A stretch of 64,000 nucleotides of DNA from Streptomyces lincolnensis (GCF_001685355.1 NZ_CP016438.1:7626001-7690000), one strand, 5' to 3'. Counted from the stretch's first letter, positions 8,132-17,483 are shown. The notes: generated by a model not told the origin, from the sequence alone. Made by a program: numbers and translations.

Positions 8132-9283
8132 ATGCCCGCATTCTCGCTCGAACCCGCCCAGACCGCCTGGTGTACGGAGCTGCGCACCCTTGCCACCGAC
8201 CGTCTGCGCCCGCTCGCGGAGAAGGGCGAGCCCGGGCACGTGAACCGCCCGCTGGTCGCCGAACTCGGCCGACTCGGGCTGCTGTCACGCCTGTTCACCT
8301 CGGGAGCCCTCGACCTCTGTCTGATGCGGGAGTCACTCGCGTACGCCTGTACCGAGGCCGAGACCGCCCTCGCGCTCCAGGGCCTAGGCGCCCACCCGGT
8401 CCACGCCCACGGCACCCCGGCCCAGCGCGAGCGCTGGCTGCCCCGGGTGGCGGACGGCACGGCGGTGGCCGCCTTCGCGCTGAGCGAGCCCGGGGCGGGA
8501 TCGGACGCGGCGGCGCTGAAGCTGACCGCCAGTCCCGACGGGCCGTCCGGCCGGCGCCTCACCGGCGAGAAGTGCTGGATCTCCAACGCCCCCGAGGCCG
8601 ACTTCTACACGGTGTTCGCCCGCACCACCCCCGGTGCCGGAGCCCGTGGCGTCACCGCGTTCCTCGTCCCGGCCGACCGTCCCGGTCTCACCGGCGCGCC
8701 CCTCGACATGCTCTCGCCGCACCCCATCGGCAGCCTCGACTTCGACGGCGTTCCCGTGACCGACGACGACGTGCTCGGCGAGGTCGACCGCGGCTTCCGG
8801 GTCGCCATGGGCACCCTCAACCTGTTCCGCCCGAGCGTCGGCGCCTTCGCCGTAGGCATGGCCCGGGCCGCCCTGGACGCCACCGTGCGGCACACCTCCC
8901 GACGGGACGCCTTCAGCGGCAAGCTGATGGACCTCCAGGCCGTCGCGCACCGCGTGGCCGAGATGGCGCTGCGCACCGAGGCGGCCCGCCTCATGGTGTA
9001 CGCGGCGGCGACGGCGTACGACGAGGGCGCCCCGGACGTCCCCCAGCGCGCCGCGATGGCGAAGCTGCTCGCCACCGAGACCGCCCAGTACGTCGTCGAC
9101 ACGGCCGTCCAGCTCCACGGCGCCCGCGCCCTGCGCCGCGGCCACCTCCTCGAACACCTCTACCGCGAGGTCCGCGCCCCGCGCATCTACGAGGGGGCCA
9201 GCGAAGTCCAACTCGGCATCATCGCCAAGGAGTTGTACAAGGAGTTGTCCAAGGATGTCGGCACGGAGGGGGAGGCCCTGTGA
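8132..9283 (+). CDS. Acyl-CoA dehydrogenase family protein
   Basis: A 383-aa FAD-dependent acyl-CoA dehydrogenase-fold protein. FAD/substrate-binding segments are AFALSEPGAGSDAAALK and KCWISNA, and the C-terminal IYEGASEVQ carries the Glu position used as catalytic base in several subfamilies. The ATG at 8132 follows GGAGAGAGGGG; an upstream in-frame ATG at 8087 falls in the operator region and is less likely. It overlaps ridA by GTGA. It probably oxidises or dehydrogenates an alicyclic CoA intermediate produced after ring reduction, but the exact substrate cannot be read. Confidence 0.9.
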   Translation: MPAFSLEPAQTAWCTELRTLATDRLRPLAEKGEPGHVNRPLVAELGRLGLLSRLFTSGALDLCLMRESLAYACTEAETALALQGLGAHPVHAHGTPAQRERWLPRVADGTAVAAFALSEPGAGSDAAALKLTASPDGPSGRRLTGEKCWISNAPEADFYTVFARTTPGAGARGVTAFLVPADRPGLTGAPLDMLSPHPIGSLDFDGVPVTDDDVLGEVDRGFRVAMGTLNLFRPSVGAFAVGMARAALDATVRHTSRRDAFSGKLMDLQAVAHRVAEMALRTEAARLMVYAAATAYDEGAPDVPQRAAMAKLLATETAQYVVDTAVQLHGARALRRGHLLEHLYREVRAPRIYEGASEVQLGIIAKELYKELSKDVGTEGEAL

Positions 9284-9678
9284 CCGCCGAGCGCATCAAC
9301 CCACCCGAACTCTCGCCGCCCACCGGCTTCTCCCACGCGGTCGTCGCCACCGGCGGCCGGCTGGTCTTCCTGGCGGGCCAGACCGCCCTCGACACCGACG
9401 GCAAGGTGGTCGGCGCCGCTCTCCCCGAGCAGTTCGAGACGGCCCTCGGCAATCTCCTGACCGCCCTGCACGCCTCCGGCGGCACTCCCGCCGACCTCGC
9501 CCGCGTCACCGTCTACGCCACGGACATCGCCGACTACCGCACCCACGCCGCCGAACTGGGCCGTGTCTGGCGGAGGTTGGCCGGCCGGGACTACCCGGCC
9601 ATGGCGGTCGTGGAAGTCGTACGCCTCTGGGACGACCGGGCGCTGGTGGAACTCGACGGCTTCGCCGTGCTGCCGTGA
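9280..9678 (+). CDS. RidA/YjgF-family protein
   Basis: A 132-aa RidA-fold protein, in a family that hydrolyses reactive enamines/imines as homotrimers. Recognisable are the VFLAGQTALDTDGKVVG opening, the Gln-based strand FETALGNLLTALHASGG, and the C-terminal YPAMAVVEVVRLWDD. In classic RidA an Arg near residue 105 binds the carboxylate; here the region reads PAMAVVEVVRL, with V-V-R. It is translationally coupled to acyl-CoA dehydrogenase. An imine-processing enzyme fits a pathway that starts from an amino-substituted aromatic such as anthranilate, and this is a modest argument for 2-aminobenzoyl-CoA over salicylyl-CoA. Confidence 0.9.
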   Translation: MTAERINPPELSPPTGFSHAVVATGGRLVFLAGQTALDTDGKVVGAALPEQFETALGNLLTALHASGGTPADLARVTVYATDIADYRTHAAELGRVWRRLAGRDYPAMAVVEVVRLWDDRALVELDGFAVLP

Positions 9679-9694
9679 CCCGCTGGCAGAGCGG

Positions 9695-9895
9695 CTAAGC
9701 CGCCATGGCGAGCCGCGCGGCGGGGGCCCGGTGCGGCGGGACGACGCGGCCGTCGGGCAGCAGCTCACCGGTGTCGTCGAAGACGATCGCGCCGTCGCAG
9801 AGCAGGTTCCAGCCCTGCTCGGGGTGGGCGGCCACGATGTGCACGGCCCGGGTGTCGTCGGTGGTTGCGGGGCACGAAGGCTGGTGGGAACACAT
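9695..9895 (-). CDS. DUF5999 family small protein
   Basis: A 66-aa protein with the DUF5999 pattern frequent in Streptomyces: MCSHQPSCP at the N-terminus and HPEQGWNLLCDGAIVFDDTG in the middle. The three Cys and two His residues could bind a metal, but this is speculative. It has no signal peptide. It converges with ridA. Confidence 0.8.
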   Translation of the reverse strand: MCSHQPSCPATTDDTRAVHIVAAHPEQGWNLLCDGAIVFDDTGELLPDGRVVPPHRAPAARLAMAA

Positions 9896-10011
9896 GGCGC
9901 ACCTCCACGGCGATAGGACCTCGGCGAGCCCCTCGGTCCGGGTCTCTGTGTCCTATGGCTAGACGATCCTCCCGACGAGAACTCATCGGAACAGCCTGCC
10001 GTGAAGCGTGA

Positions 10012-10566
<555 letters not shown>

Positions 10567-10736
10567 ACGCCGTCCCAGGGATGCCGCCGGGCCGGGGAGC
10601 GCGGCGGCGTCCGGCGCTCAGCACCGGCACGGCCATGCCTGTGCCGTACCGCGGTCCGACAGCCGAAACCGGGACGCCCGGATCCGCGTCGGAGAGGCAT
10701 GCTGGTGGTCGTGCACGTGGGCCGGGAGGTGCCGGG

Positions 10737-11216
10737 ATGCGGTGGTGGGCCGGGATGTGGGCGGTCGCCGGGGCGGCCGTCCTGATGGCGTGCGGCACAT
10801 CGGCGGGAGGGCTGTCGGGCGGTGCGCCGACGCGGTCCGGACCGGCCGCCGCGCCGCCTCCTTCGGCGGCGGACTGCACTGCCGCCGCCGGGCGCGCGGA
10901 GGTCCTCTTCCGTCCCGGTGACGCGGCGGCCCAGCGGCTGTGCGTGCGGCCGGGAGCCGTCGTGTCCCTCGTCCTGGAGCCCCGGGTGGACGACAAGCGG
11001 TGGACGGCCGTGCGGAGTTCGGTGCCGGCCCTCGTCCTGGTGTCCGGCTGGCGGGTGGACGCGGACGGCACGGCTCGCGCCTCGCTGCGGTGCGCGGGCA
11101 CCCGGGGCGGTACGGCCGAGGTCACCGCGCGGGCGAAGGCCCCGGACGTGGCGGGCGCAGCGCGGGTCGCCTTCACGCTGCACGTGGACGTGCTGCCGCA
11201 CACGACGCGGGGGTGA
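10737..11216 (+). CDS. Putative lipoprotein of unknown function
   Basis: A 159-aa protein with a lipoprotein signal peptide: MRWW, a hydrophobic core, then the lipobox LMAC with the lipidated Cys at residue 19. A low-complexity Gly/Ala/Pro linker follows, then a small domain with Cys in ADCTAAAG, RLCVRPG and SLRCAGT that looks like an extracellular immunoglobulin-like fold (alternating strands ending AARVAFTLHVDVLP). The start is set by GGGAGG about seven bases upstream. No family is recognised with confidence. Confidence 0.7.
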   Translation: MRWWAGMWAVAGAAVLMACGTSAGGLSGGAPTRSGPAAAPPPSAADCTAAAGRAEVLFRPGDAAAQRLCVRPGAVVSLVLEPRVDDKRWTAVRSSVPALVLVSGWRVDADGTARASLRCAGTRGGTAEVTARAKAPDVAGAARVAFTLHVDVLPHTTRG

Positions 11217-11251
11217 CTCCGCAACCCGGAGCCACCCCTGTCGCGCCGCTG

Positions 11252-13906
11252 TCAGCCGCAGTCGCGCACCTTGACCGTGTAGATGCCGCGGCCGTGGGTG
11301 GCCGCGTACAGCGTGCTGCCGTCGGGGCTCAGCTTCAGCTGGAGCACGGCGACCGCCGGGAGGCTGCCGACGCGCTGCCAGGCCGTACGGCCCGGCGCCC
11401 GGTAGACCACGCCGAGGTCGGTGCCCACGGCGAGGCCGCCGTTAGGCGTGACGACCGCGGAGTCGGCCGGCACGTCGGGGAGGTTCTTCGAGATGTCCTC
11501 CCAGGTCGTCCCGCCGTCCTTGGACTCGAAGACGTGGCCCACGCCCGCCCCCGGCCCCTCGGTCCACTGCCGGGAGAAGCCGTTGACCGTGAGGTAGACG
11601 TGGTCGGCGTTCTTCGGGTCGACGGCGAAGCCGCTGAGGTAGCGGTTGGGCACGGTGCCGTCCGCGCCGGTGGCCGGCAGGGTGATGTCGTGCCAGCCGG
11701 TGCCGTCCGCGTTGCCGACGGAGATGCCGCGGGCGAAGCCCTGGTTGTTGCAGGGGCCGCACCAGGCCGCGTACACCTTGCCGCCCGAGGCCGCGACGGC
11801 GGTGGCGGTGCGGCCGGAGCCGAGGTCGTACACGCTCTTCCACTCCGAGCCGCTGCGGATGGCGTACCCGTGGGTCTGCACCCAGATGTGCCGGCCGCCC
11901 GCGATCCACGTCGAGGAGTTCTTCGCGTCGGCCGCGAGCGGGGCGATGAAGCGTGCCTCACTGGTCGCGTTGTCGGCCGGGGCGACGTTGTACGACGTGG
12001 CCTTGGCGGCGTCGGCGACCCAACTGCCGTCGTTGAGAGCGCAGTTCTGGGTCACCTGGATGGAGAGGTAGACGTACTCCTCGGCGATGTTGCACCCGTT
12101 GGCCGGGTCGGTGAGCGTGTCGCCGCCGTCCCCGCCGAAGTTCGACCCCATCACGTGATCGTTGCTGCGCAGGAGGGACTGGCCGTTGTCCTGGAGACCG
12201 CCGGTGACCGAGACGCCGCCGTGGTCCAGGTCCTTGCCGATGCCGACCGAGTAGTACTGGAGGGTGTCGATGGTGCCGTCGTTCAGCGAGGTCCAGTCAG
12301 TGGCGTGCCCGGAGGCGTCCTGGGAGCCGTCGACCGGGCGCTTGTAGACGCCGCCGTCGTTGCCGACGTAGACGAAGCTCTTGCCGTGGTAGGTGCCGAT
12401 CGCCACGCCGTGCTGGTCGGAGTGGGTGGTCTGGTGGCAGTCACCGGTCTGCTTGGCGGGGTCGATGTTCCAGCAGGGGAAGGTGAAGTTCCAGTACGGG
12501 CCCACGGTCGACCAGGTGCTGCCGCCGTCCTTGGTCTCGTAGACCTCCTCCAGGCCCGCGTACACGTGCTCCGCGTTCGCCGGGTCGACCGTCAGGAACT
12601 GGTTGTACCAGGCCTGCACGCCCGGCATGTAGCCGCTGGTGGTCAGCGCGGAGCCGTCGGCGGCCAGGCCCTTGTAGTCGGCGATCTTCGTCCAAGGGCC
12701 GGTGGGGGAACCGGACTTGGAGACATAGATGCCCTCCAGCCCGCTGTCCGGGTTGGTGTTCAGCTGCTCCGGTGACTGGTCGACGGCGTAGTAGCGGGAG
12801 CCGTCGGCGGAGCGGGCGAAGGTGATGTTGCCGACGTCGTCCGCGTCGGCGGGCAGGTCGCCCAGACCGCTGCTGATCCGCGTCCAGGTGCCGCCCGCGC
12901 CCTTGGTGTAGAAGCCGTTGTAGTCGTCACCGCTGCGCCAGCCGACCGCCAGGACGACCTTGCGCGGGTCCTTCGGGTCGATCGCGATGTCGTTGGCGAT
13001 GTTCTTGTACGGGGCGTCCGGGTCGTCGGCCTTCGAACGGCCCGGCAGATAGTCGGGGTTGGGCGCGAACTCCTGCTTCCAGGGGCCCTTCAGCGTCTTC
13101 GTGGAGTGGCTCCACACGCCTGCGCTGGTCGCCGCCCACACCTTGCCGCCGCCGAACCGCAGCTGATGGACGGTGGTGGACTCCAGTTCGTCCCCGCCGA
13201 CCCGGCTGCGCGTGGAGAAGGTGCCCTGGTGCGGGTGGGACAGGACGTAGACGCCGCTGCCGAGGTAGGCGTCCGCGTTGGTCGTCGCCTCGCCGGTGCC
13301 CAGCCACAGCCGGCCGGTCCCGTCGAGCGCGAGCGCGCCGGTGGACTGCGCCGGCAGCCGGTCGCTGATCGGCTGCCAGTGTCCGCCGCCGGACCGGGAC
13401 CGCCACACGCCGCCACCCGCACTGCCCGCGTACACGTACCCGTCGTCGTCGGCGGCGATCGCCGCCATCCGACCGGTGACGTTGCCGGATCCGCCGCTGG
13501 AGTTGGAGTCGATGTCCCGGTAGCGCGGGTCGTCGGAGTTGTAGGGCAGGTCGGTGACGTTGTGCCAACTGCCGCTGGTGCTCGGCAGGTTGGTCAGGTC
13601 GTTCCAAGCCGCGCCGTACGCGCCCGGCGCGACGATGCCGGGTGAGGTGCGCGCCTCGGCGTACTGGTCCGCGCCTTCGGCTATCTCGTCCGCCTCGTTG
13701 CCGTCGTCGCCGTCCTCGTCCTTGAGCTTGGGGCTCATGACGCCCACCGAGTCCGCCCGTTCGGCGGCGAGTCGGTCGAGCGTGCGGGCGCCGAAGGGGC
13801 TGTTGTTCTGGCCGGACGTGGCGCTTGCGGGTAGCGCGACGAGTGCGGCGGATGCGGTGATGGCGCAGATCGTGAGCCATCGTCTCTTGCGGGTCGGTGC
13901 TGACAC
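11252..13906 (-). CDS. Large secreted BNR/Asp-box repeat protein
   Basis: An 884-aa exported protein. Lys/Arg residues are followed by a hydrophobic segment (LTICAITASAALVALPASA) ending near residue 30. Most of the mature protein is Asp-box (BNR) repeats, e.g. SRSGGGHWQPI, TKDGGSTWSTV, SKDGGTTWEDI, indicating a sialidase/sortilin-type beta-propeller. The architecture resembles secreted 'glycosyl hydrolase, BNR repeat' proteins and distantly GH74 enzymes, but the catalytic Asp pair of GH74 cannot be assigned. GTG at 13906 is chosen because GGGAGG sits just upstream; the apparent TTG start at 13918 overlaps that ribosome binding site. It may bind or cleave an extracellular glycan. Confidence 0.85.
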   Translation of the reverse strand: MSAPTRKRRWLTICAITASAALVALPASATSGQNNSPFGARTLDRLAAERADSVGVMSPKLKDEDGDDGNEADEIAEGADQYAEARTSPGIVAPGAYGAAWNDLTNLPSTSGSWHNVTDLPYNSDDPRYRDIDSNSSGGSGNVTGRMAAIAADDDGYVYAGSAGGGVWRSRSGGGHWQPISDRLPAQSTGALALDGTGRLWLGTGEATTNADAYLGSGVYVLSHPHQGTFSTRSRVGGDELESTTVHQLRFGGGKVWAATSAGVWSHSTKTLKGPWKQEFAPNPDYLPGRSKADDPDAPYKNIANDIAIDPKDPRKVVLAVGWRSGDDYNGFYTKGAGGTWTRISSGLGDLPADADDVGNITFARSADGSRYYAVDQSPEQLNTNPDSGLEGIYVSKSGSPTGPWTKIADYKGLAADGSALTTSGYMPGVQAWYNQFLTVDPANAEHVYAGLEEVYETKDGGSTWSTVGPYWNFTFPCWNIDPAKQTGDCHQTTHSDQHGVAIGTYHGKSFVYVGNDGGVYKRPVDGSQDASGHATDWTSLNDGTIDTLQYYSVGIGKDLDHGGVSVTGGLQDNGQSLLRSNDHVMGSNFGGDGGDTLTDPANGCNIAEEYVYLSIQVTQNCALNDGSWVADAAKATSYNVAPADNATSEARFIAPLAADAKNSSTWIAGGRHIWVQTHGYAIRSGSEWKSVYDLGSGRTATAVAASGGKVYAAWCGPCNNQGFARGISVGNADGTGWHDITLPATGADGTVPNRYLSGFAVDPKNADHVYLTVNGFSRQWTEGPGAGVGHVFESKDGGTTWEDISKNLPDVPADSAVVTPNGGLAVGTDLGVVYRAPGRTAWQRVGSLPAVAVLQLKLSPDGSTLYAATHGRGIYTVKVRDCG

Positions 13907-14126
13907 AGGTCCTCCCAAACGGGCATACGTACGGCCGTCGTTGGGACCTGATCACGGGTGGGAGGAAGCGTCCCGCGCTTGGAAAGCCTTTGACCAGAAC
14001 CTGTCGCTTCGTGTACGGGACATCGACAGGACGAAAGGTTGGCGGCCTGTGGCGCCGCCACTTCCCCGCCTGCCCCCGCGTGCACGGAGGTAAGGAGGGG
14101 TGTGGCGGCGCTTTCTCCGATGGCCC

Positions 14127-15656
14127 TCAGATGTCCCGGAAGATCTCGATCTGCGCCCCCACCGAGTTCAGCCGCTCCGCCAGATCCTCGTACCCCCGGT
14201 TGATGACGTACACGTTCCGCAGCACGGACGTGCCCTCGGCCGCCATCATCGCGAGCAGGACGACCACGGCGGGGCGCAGGGCGGGCGGGCACATCATCTC
14301 GGCGGCGCGCCAGCGGGTCGGGCCCTCGACCAGCACGCGGTGCGGGTCGAGCAACTGCAACCGCCCGCCCAGCCGGTTCAGGTCGGTCAGGTAGATGGCC
14401 CGGTTGTCGTAGACCCAGTCGTGGATGAGGGTCTTGCCGGAGGCGACGGCGGCGATGGCCGCGAAGAAGGGGACGTTGTCGATGTTCAGGCCGGGGAACG
14501 GCATGGGGTGGATCTTGTCGATCGGCGCCTCCAGCTTGGAGGGCCGGACGGTGAGGTCCACCAGGCGGGTGCGGCCGTTGTCGGCGAAGTACTCGGGCGT
14601 ACGGTCGTGGTCGAGGCCCATCTCCTCCAGGACCGCCAGCTCGATCTCCAGGAACTCGATGGGCACCCGGCGGACCGTCAGCTCCGACTCGGTGACGACG
14701 GCCGCGGCCAGCAGGCTCATCGCCTCTACCGGGTCCTCGGAGGGGGAGTAGTCCACGTCGGCGTCGATGTCCGGCACGCCGTGCACGGTGAGCGTGGTGG
14801 TGCCGATGCCCTCGACCCTCACGCCGAGCGCCTCCAGGAAGAAGCACAGGTCCTGCACCATGTAGTTGGAGGAGGCGTTGCGGATGACGGTGACACCGTC
14901 GTGCCGGGCGGCGGCCAGCAGCGCGTTCTCGGTGACCGTGTCCCCGCGCTCGGTCAGGACGATCGGGCGGTCCGGGCGGACGGAGCGGTCGACGACGGCG
15001 TGGTACTGCCCCTCCGTCGCGGCGATGTCCAGCCCGAACCGGCGCAGCGCGATCATGTGCGGCTCGATGGTCCGGGTCCCGAGGTCGCAGCCACCGGCGT
15101 AGGGCAGCTTGAAGCGGTCCATGTCGTGCAGCAGCGGACCGAGGAACATGATGATCGAGCGGGTGCGGACGGCGGCCTCGGCGTCGATCGTCGCCATGTT
15201 CAGCTCGGCCGGCGGCACGATCTCCAGGTCGACGCCCTCGTTGATCCAGCGGGTGCGCACGCCGATGGAGTTCAGCACCTCCAGAAGGCGGTAGACCTCC
15301 TCGATCCGGGCGACCCGGCGCAGCACCGTGCGCCCCCGGTTGAGCAGGGAGGCGCACAGCAGCGCCACGCACGCGTTCTTGCTCGTCTTGACGTCGATCG
15401 CGCCGGAGAGCCGACGACCGCCGACCACACGCAGGTGCATCGGGCCCGCGTAGCCCAGCGAGACGATTTCGCTGTCCAGCGCTTCGCCGATGCGAGCGAT
15501 CATCTCAAGGCTGATGTTCTGGTTGCCGCGCTCGATGCGATTGACGGCGCTCTGGCTGGTGCCGAGCGCCTCGGCGAGCTGGGTCTGTGTCCAGCCCCGG
15601 TGCTGCCGGGCGTCACGGATGAGCTTGCCGATGCGTACGAGGTAGTCGTCTGCCAT
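14127..15656 (-). CDS. murA2: HTH-XRE / MurA-like enolpyruvyl transferase fusion
   Basis: A 509-aa protein. Residues ~1-68 are a Cro/C1-type helix-turn-helix (GWTQTQLAEALGTSQSAVNRIERG). The rest is a UDP-N-acetylglucosamine 1-carboxyvinyltransferase (EPSP-synthase fold). The catalytic Lys-Asn pair is in TSKNACVALL and the PEP-binding Cys is at residue 190, in AGGCDLGTRTIEPH. The enzyme would transfer enolpyruvate from PEP to UDP-GlcNAc, the first committed step of peptidoglycan synthesis. Streptomyces carries such a second MurA next to aconitase (SCO5998 in S. coelicolor, from memory). A perfect palindrome just upstream of the start (15669-15684) may be its own operator. No clear Shine-Dalgarno sequence precedes the ATG, so the mRNA may be leaderless. 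Confidence 0.92.
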   Translation of the reverse strand: MADDYLVRIGKLIRDARQHRGWTQTQLAEALGTSQSAVNRIERGNQNISLEMIARIGEALDSEIVSLGYAGPMHLRVVGGRRLSGAIDVKTSKNACVALLCASLLNRGRTVLRRVARIEEVYRLLEVLNSIGVRTRWINEGVDLEIVPPAELNMATIDAEAAVRTRSIIMFLGPLLHDMDRFKLPYAGGCDLGTRTIEPHMIALRRFGLDIAATEGQYHAVVDRSVRPDRPIVLTERGDTVTENALLAAARHDGVTVIRNASSNYMVQDLCFFLEALGVRVEGIGTTTLTVHGVPDIDADVDYSPSEDPVEAMSLLAAAVVTESELTVRRVPIEFLEIELAVLEEMGLDHDRTPEYFADNGRTRLVDLTVRPSKLEAPIDKIHPMPFPGLNIDNVPFFAAIAAVASGKTLIHDWVYDNRAIYLTDLNRLGGRLQLLDPHRVLVEGPTRWRAAEMMCPPALRPAVVVLLAMMAAEGTSVLRNVYVINRGYEDLAERLNSVGAQIEIFRDI

Positions 15657-15668
15657 GAGGTTGAGGCT

Positions 15669-15684
15669 ATCTCAGATATGAGAT
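15669..15684. promoter_or_regulatory. Palindrome upstream of the HTH-MurA gene
   Basis: ATCTCA-GATA-TGAGAT, a perfect 6-bp inverted repeat with a 4-bp centre, 13 bp upstream of the ATG of the HTH-MurA fusion (minus strand). Size and position suit an XRE-type operator, so autoregulation is a reasonable inference. Confidence 0.45.
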
Positions 15685-15730
15685 GGCACATCCCGAGGGG
15701 GTCCATTCGGGTGACAGACCTGAAAGCCCG

Positions 15731-15931
15731 TCAGCGCCGCTTGGCGGTACGGGTCCGGCGCCATCCGAAAGGTCCGGGCAAATCCACTGATGTCGTACGA
15801 CGTCCTGTGCTGCTGCTGGTGTGTCGCGGCCCGTGGCGTCCGCCACCGGTGGTGATGGACCAGGAGCGCCGGTTGATGTTCAGGCGCACGCCGGGCAGGA
15901 TCCGGAAACTCTTGCGGAATGTGAGGGGCAT
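15731..15931 (-). CDS. DUF4236 small protein
   Basis: A 66-aa basic protein. Its N-terminus (MPLTFRKSFRILPGVRLNIN) is the DUF4236 signature, followed by a glycine-rich turn and the basic tail FGWRRTRTAKRR. An excellent AAGGAGG precedes the ATG by six bases, which fixes the start at 15931. DUF4236 domains occur in phage-related and cell-envelope proteins, and no function is established. It lies upstream of, and in the same direction as, the HTH-MurA gene. Confidence 0.75.
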   Translation of the reverse strand: MPLTFRKSFRILPGVRLNINRRSWSITTGGGRHGPRHTSSSTGRRTTSVDLPGPFGWRRTRTAKRR

Positions 15932-16079
15932 GTGGGCCTCCTTCCAGATGCGGTCAGGTGTTCCCAACTCCCTTCGGATACCCCGACTTGGCGAACTGAT
16001 GGCCGAATGCCACGGCCTCGTCGGCTCTTGACCCTGCCCGTCTTGACCCTGCCCGAGGGGGAGGGTCGACGGTGGCCGC

Positions 16080-16739
16080 ATGGAGATGGATGACGACGCC
16101 CTGCTGGCTGAACAGCTGGCCTACTACCGGGCCGGCGCGGCCGAATACGACCGGCCCTACACGCGGCACCAGGAGTTGCGCGACCTGCTCGCCACCGTCG
16201 ACGACCTCCCCATCGCCGGTGACGTGCTGGAACTGGCCTGCGGTACGGGCCAGTGGACCCCGCGGCTCGCCGCGCGGGCGCGGTCGGTCACGGCCGTCGA
16301 CGCGGCGCCCGAAACGCTGGCCCTGGCCCGGGCGCGCACCGCGTCCCCCGCCGTCCGGTTCGTCCGGGCCGACCTGTTCGCGTGGCGGCCGCCCCGGCGC
16401 TACGACACGGTCTTCTTCGCCTTCTGGCTCTCCCACGTCCCACCGGCCCGGCTGCCCGCCTTCTGGAACACCGTCGCCGCCGCGCTCGCCCCGGGTGGCA
16501 GGGCGGTCTTCGTCGACGACGGCCCCGCCGCCGCGGCGGACGAGGAACTCCTCGCGCGGCACCCGGTCCCGACGGTCCTGCGCCGCCTCGACGACGGCAG
16601 CCGCCACCGCGTCGTGAAGGTCCTCCACGACCCCCGGACCCTCACCCGCGACCTCACGGCCCAGGGCTGGTCGGTCCGCATCCGCCCCCTGGCGAACACC
16701 TTCACCGGCATCGCGGAGCCGCCGGCCGCCACCGTCTGA
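16080..16739 (+). CDS. Class I SAM-dependent methyltransferase
   Basis: A 219-aa Rossmann-fold methyltransferase. Motif I is VLELACGTGQWTPRLA (residues ~48-63), the acidic ribose-binding residue is in VTAVDAAPETL, and motif II is around FVRADLFAW, followed by FFAFWLSHVPP. The N-terminal RAGAAEYDRPYTRHQ is typical of small-molecule methyltransferases in actinomycetes. The substrate is unknown. An alternative ATG lies two codons downstream (16086). Confidence 0.85.
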   Translation: MEMDDDALLAEQLAYYRAGAAEYDRPYTRHQELRDLLATVDDLPIAGDVLELACGTGQWTPRLAARARSVTAVDAAPETLALARARTASPAVRFVRADLFAWRPPRRYDTVFFAFWLSHVPPARLPAFWNTVAAALAPGGRAVFVDDGPAAAADEELLARHPVPTVLRRLDDGSRHRVVKVLHDPRTLTRDLTAQGWSVRIRPLANTFTGIAEPPAATV

Positions 16740-16783
16740 AAAGCCGTTCGCCCCCGCGGGCGGCCCCTTCTAGCCTGCGCTGC

Positions 16784-17368
16784 ATGAAGGTACTCGTGAT
16801 CGGTGCGACGGGAACGATCGGCAGAGCGGTCGTGGAGGAACTGGAAGCGGCACACGAGGTGGTGAAGGTCTCCCGCGGCGGATCGCCGCGGGCCGACCTG
16901 GAGGACCCGTCCTCCCTGGACGCGCTCTTCGACGAGGTGCCCGACCTGGACGCGGTCGTGTGCTGCGCGGCGAGCGGCCCCCTGGTGGACCTGGCGGAGG
17001 TGACGGACGACACGTTCGCCGCCGGAGTCCGCGCCAAGCTGCTCGGTCAGGTCGCGCTGGCCCGGCGGGCGGTGCGGCGGCTGCGGGACGGCGGGTCGGT
17101 CACGCTGACCGGGGGGACGTTCGCCGAACCCCTCCCGGGCGGCTCGCTCGGCGCCCTGGTCAACAGCGGCCTGGAGGGATTCGTCACCAACGCCGCCGCG
17201 GAACTGCCACGAGGTCTGCGCATCAACCTCGTCAGCCCCGGCTGGATCAAGGAGACCCTGGAGGGTCTGGGTACGGACGGTACGGCCGGCACGCCCGCCG
17301 CCGAGGTCGCCCGGGTTTACGTCTCCCTCGTGGAGGGAGCCGTGACGGGCCGGGTCGTCCGCGCGTGA
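16784..17368 (+). CDS. Short-chain dehydrogenase-like protein (truncated SDR fold)
   Basis: A 194-aa protein with the SDR cofactor motif VIGATGTIGRAV at the N-terminus and the NAG-equivalent VVCCAASGP. In place of a canonical YxxxK it has ALVNSGLEGFVTNAAAEL. The active-site Tyr/Lys pair is not evident, so it may be a non-catalytic NAD(P)-binding sensor or use atypical residues, as in the ~200-aa SDR group of Streptomyces. The start is the ATG at 16784, where the fold begins. Confidence 0.8.
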   Translation: MKVLVIGATGTIGRAVVEELEAAHEVVKVSRGGSPRADLEDPSSLDALFDEVPDLDAVVCCAASGPLVDLAEVTDDTFAAGVRAKLLGQVALARRAVRRLRDGGSVTLTGGTFAEPLPGGSLGALVNSGLEGFVTNAAAELPRGLRINLVSPGWIKETLEGLGTDGTAGTPAAEVARVYVSLVEGAVTGRVVRA

Positions 17369-17411
17369 CCGGGAGGCCGGGCATGACCAACCCGGCCTCA
17401 TGTACTAGAGT

Positions 17412-17429
17412 TATCTCGACATCGAGATA
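17412..17429. promoter_or_regulatory. Perfect palindrome upstream of acnA
   Basis: TATCTCGA-CA-TCGAGATA, 8-bp arms, about 140 bp upstream of the aconitase GTG. It lies in the most AT-rich part of the leader, where a promoter is expected, and resembles operators of dimeric MarR/TetR-type regulators. The cognate regulator is not identifiable here. Confidence 0.55.
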
Positions 17430-17483
17430 TCTGCCGAGGCGTACCGCAGCCGCACGCTCGCTGGGTCTGGCAGTAAGGCATGC

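Noticed and set aside
5148..8243. A >1000-codon plus-strand frame across paaX and the CoA ligase
   Set aside because: It runs antisense to two clear minus-strand genes with recognisable motifs and joins unrelated sequence; no family features.
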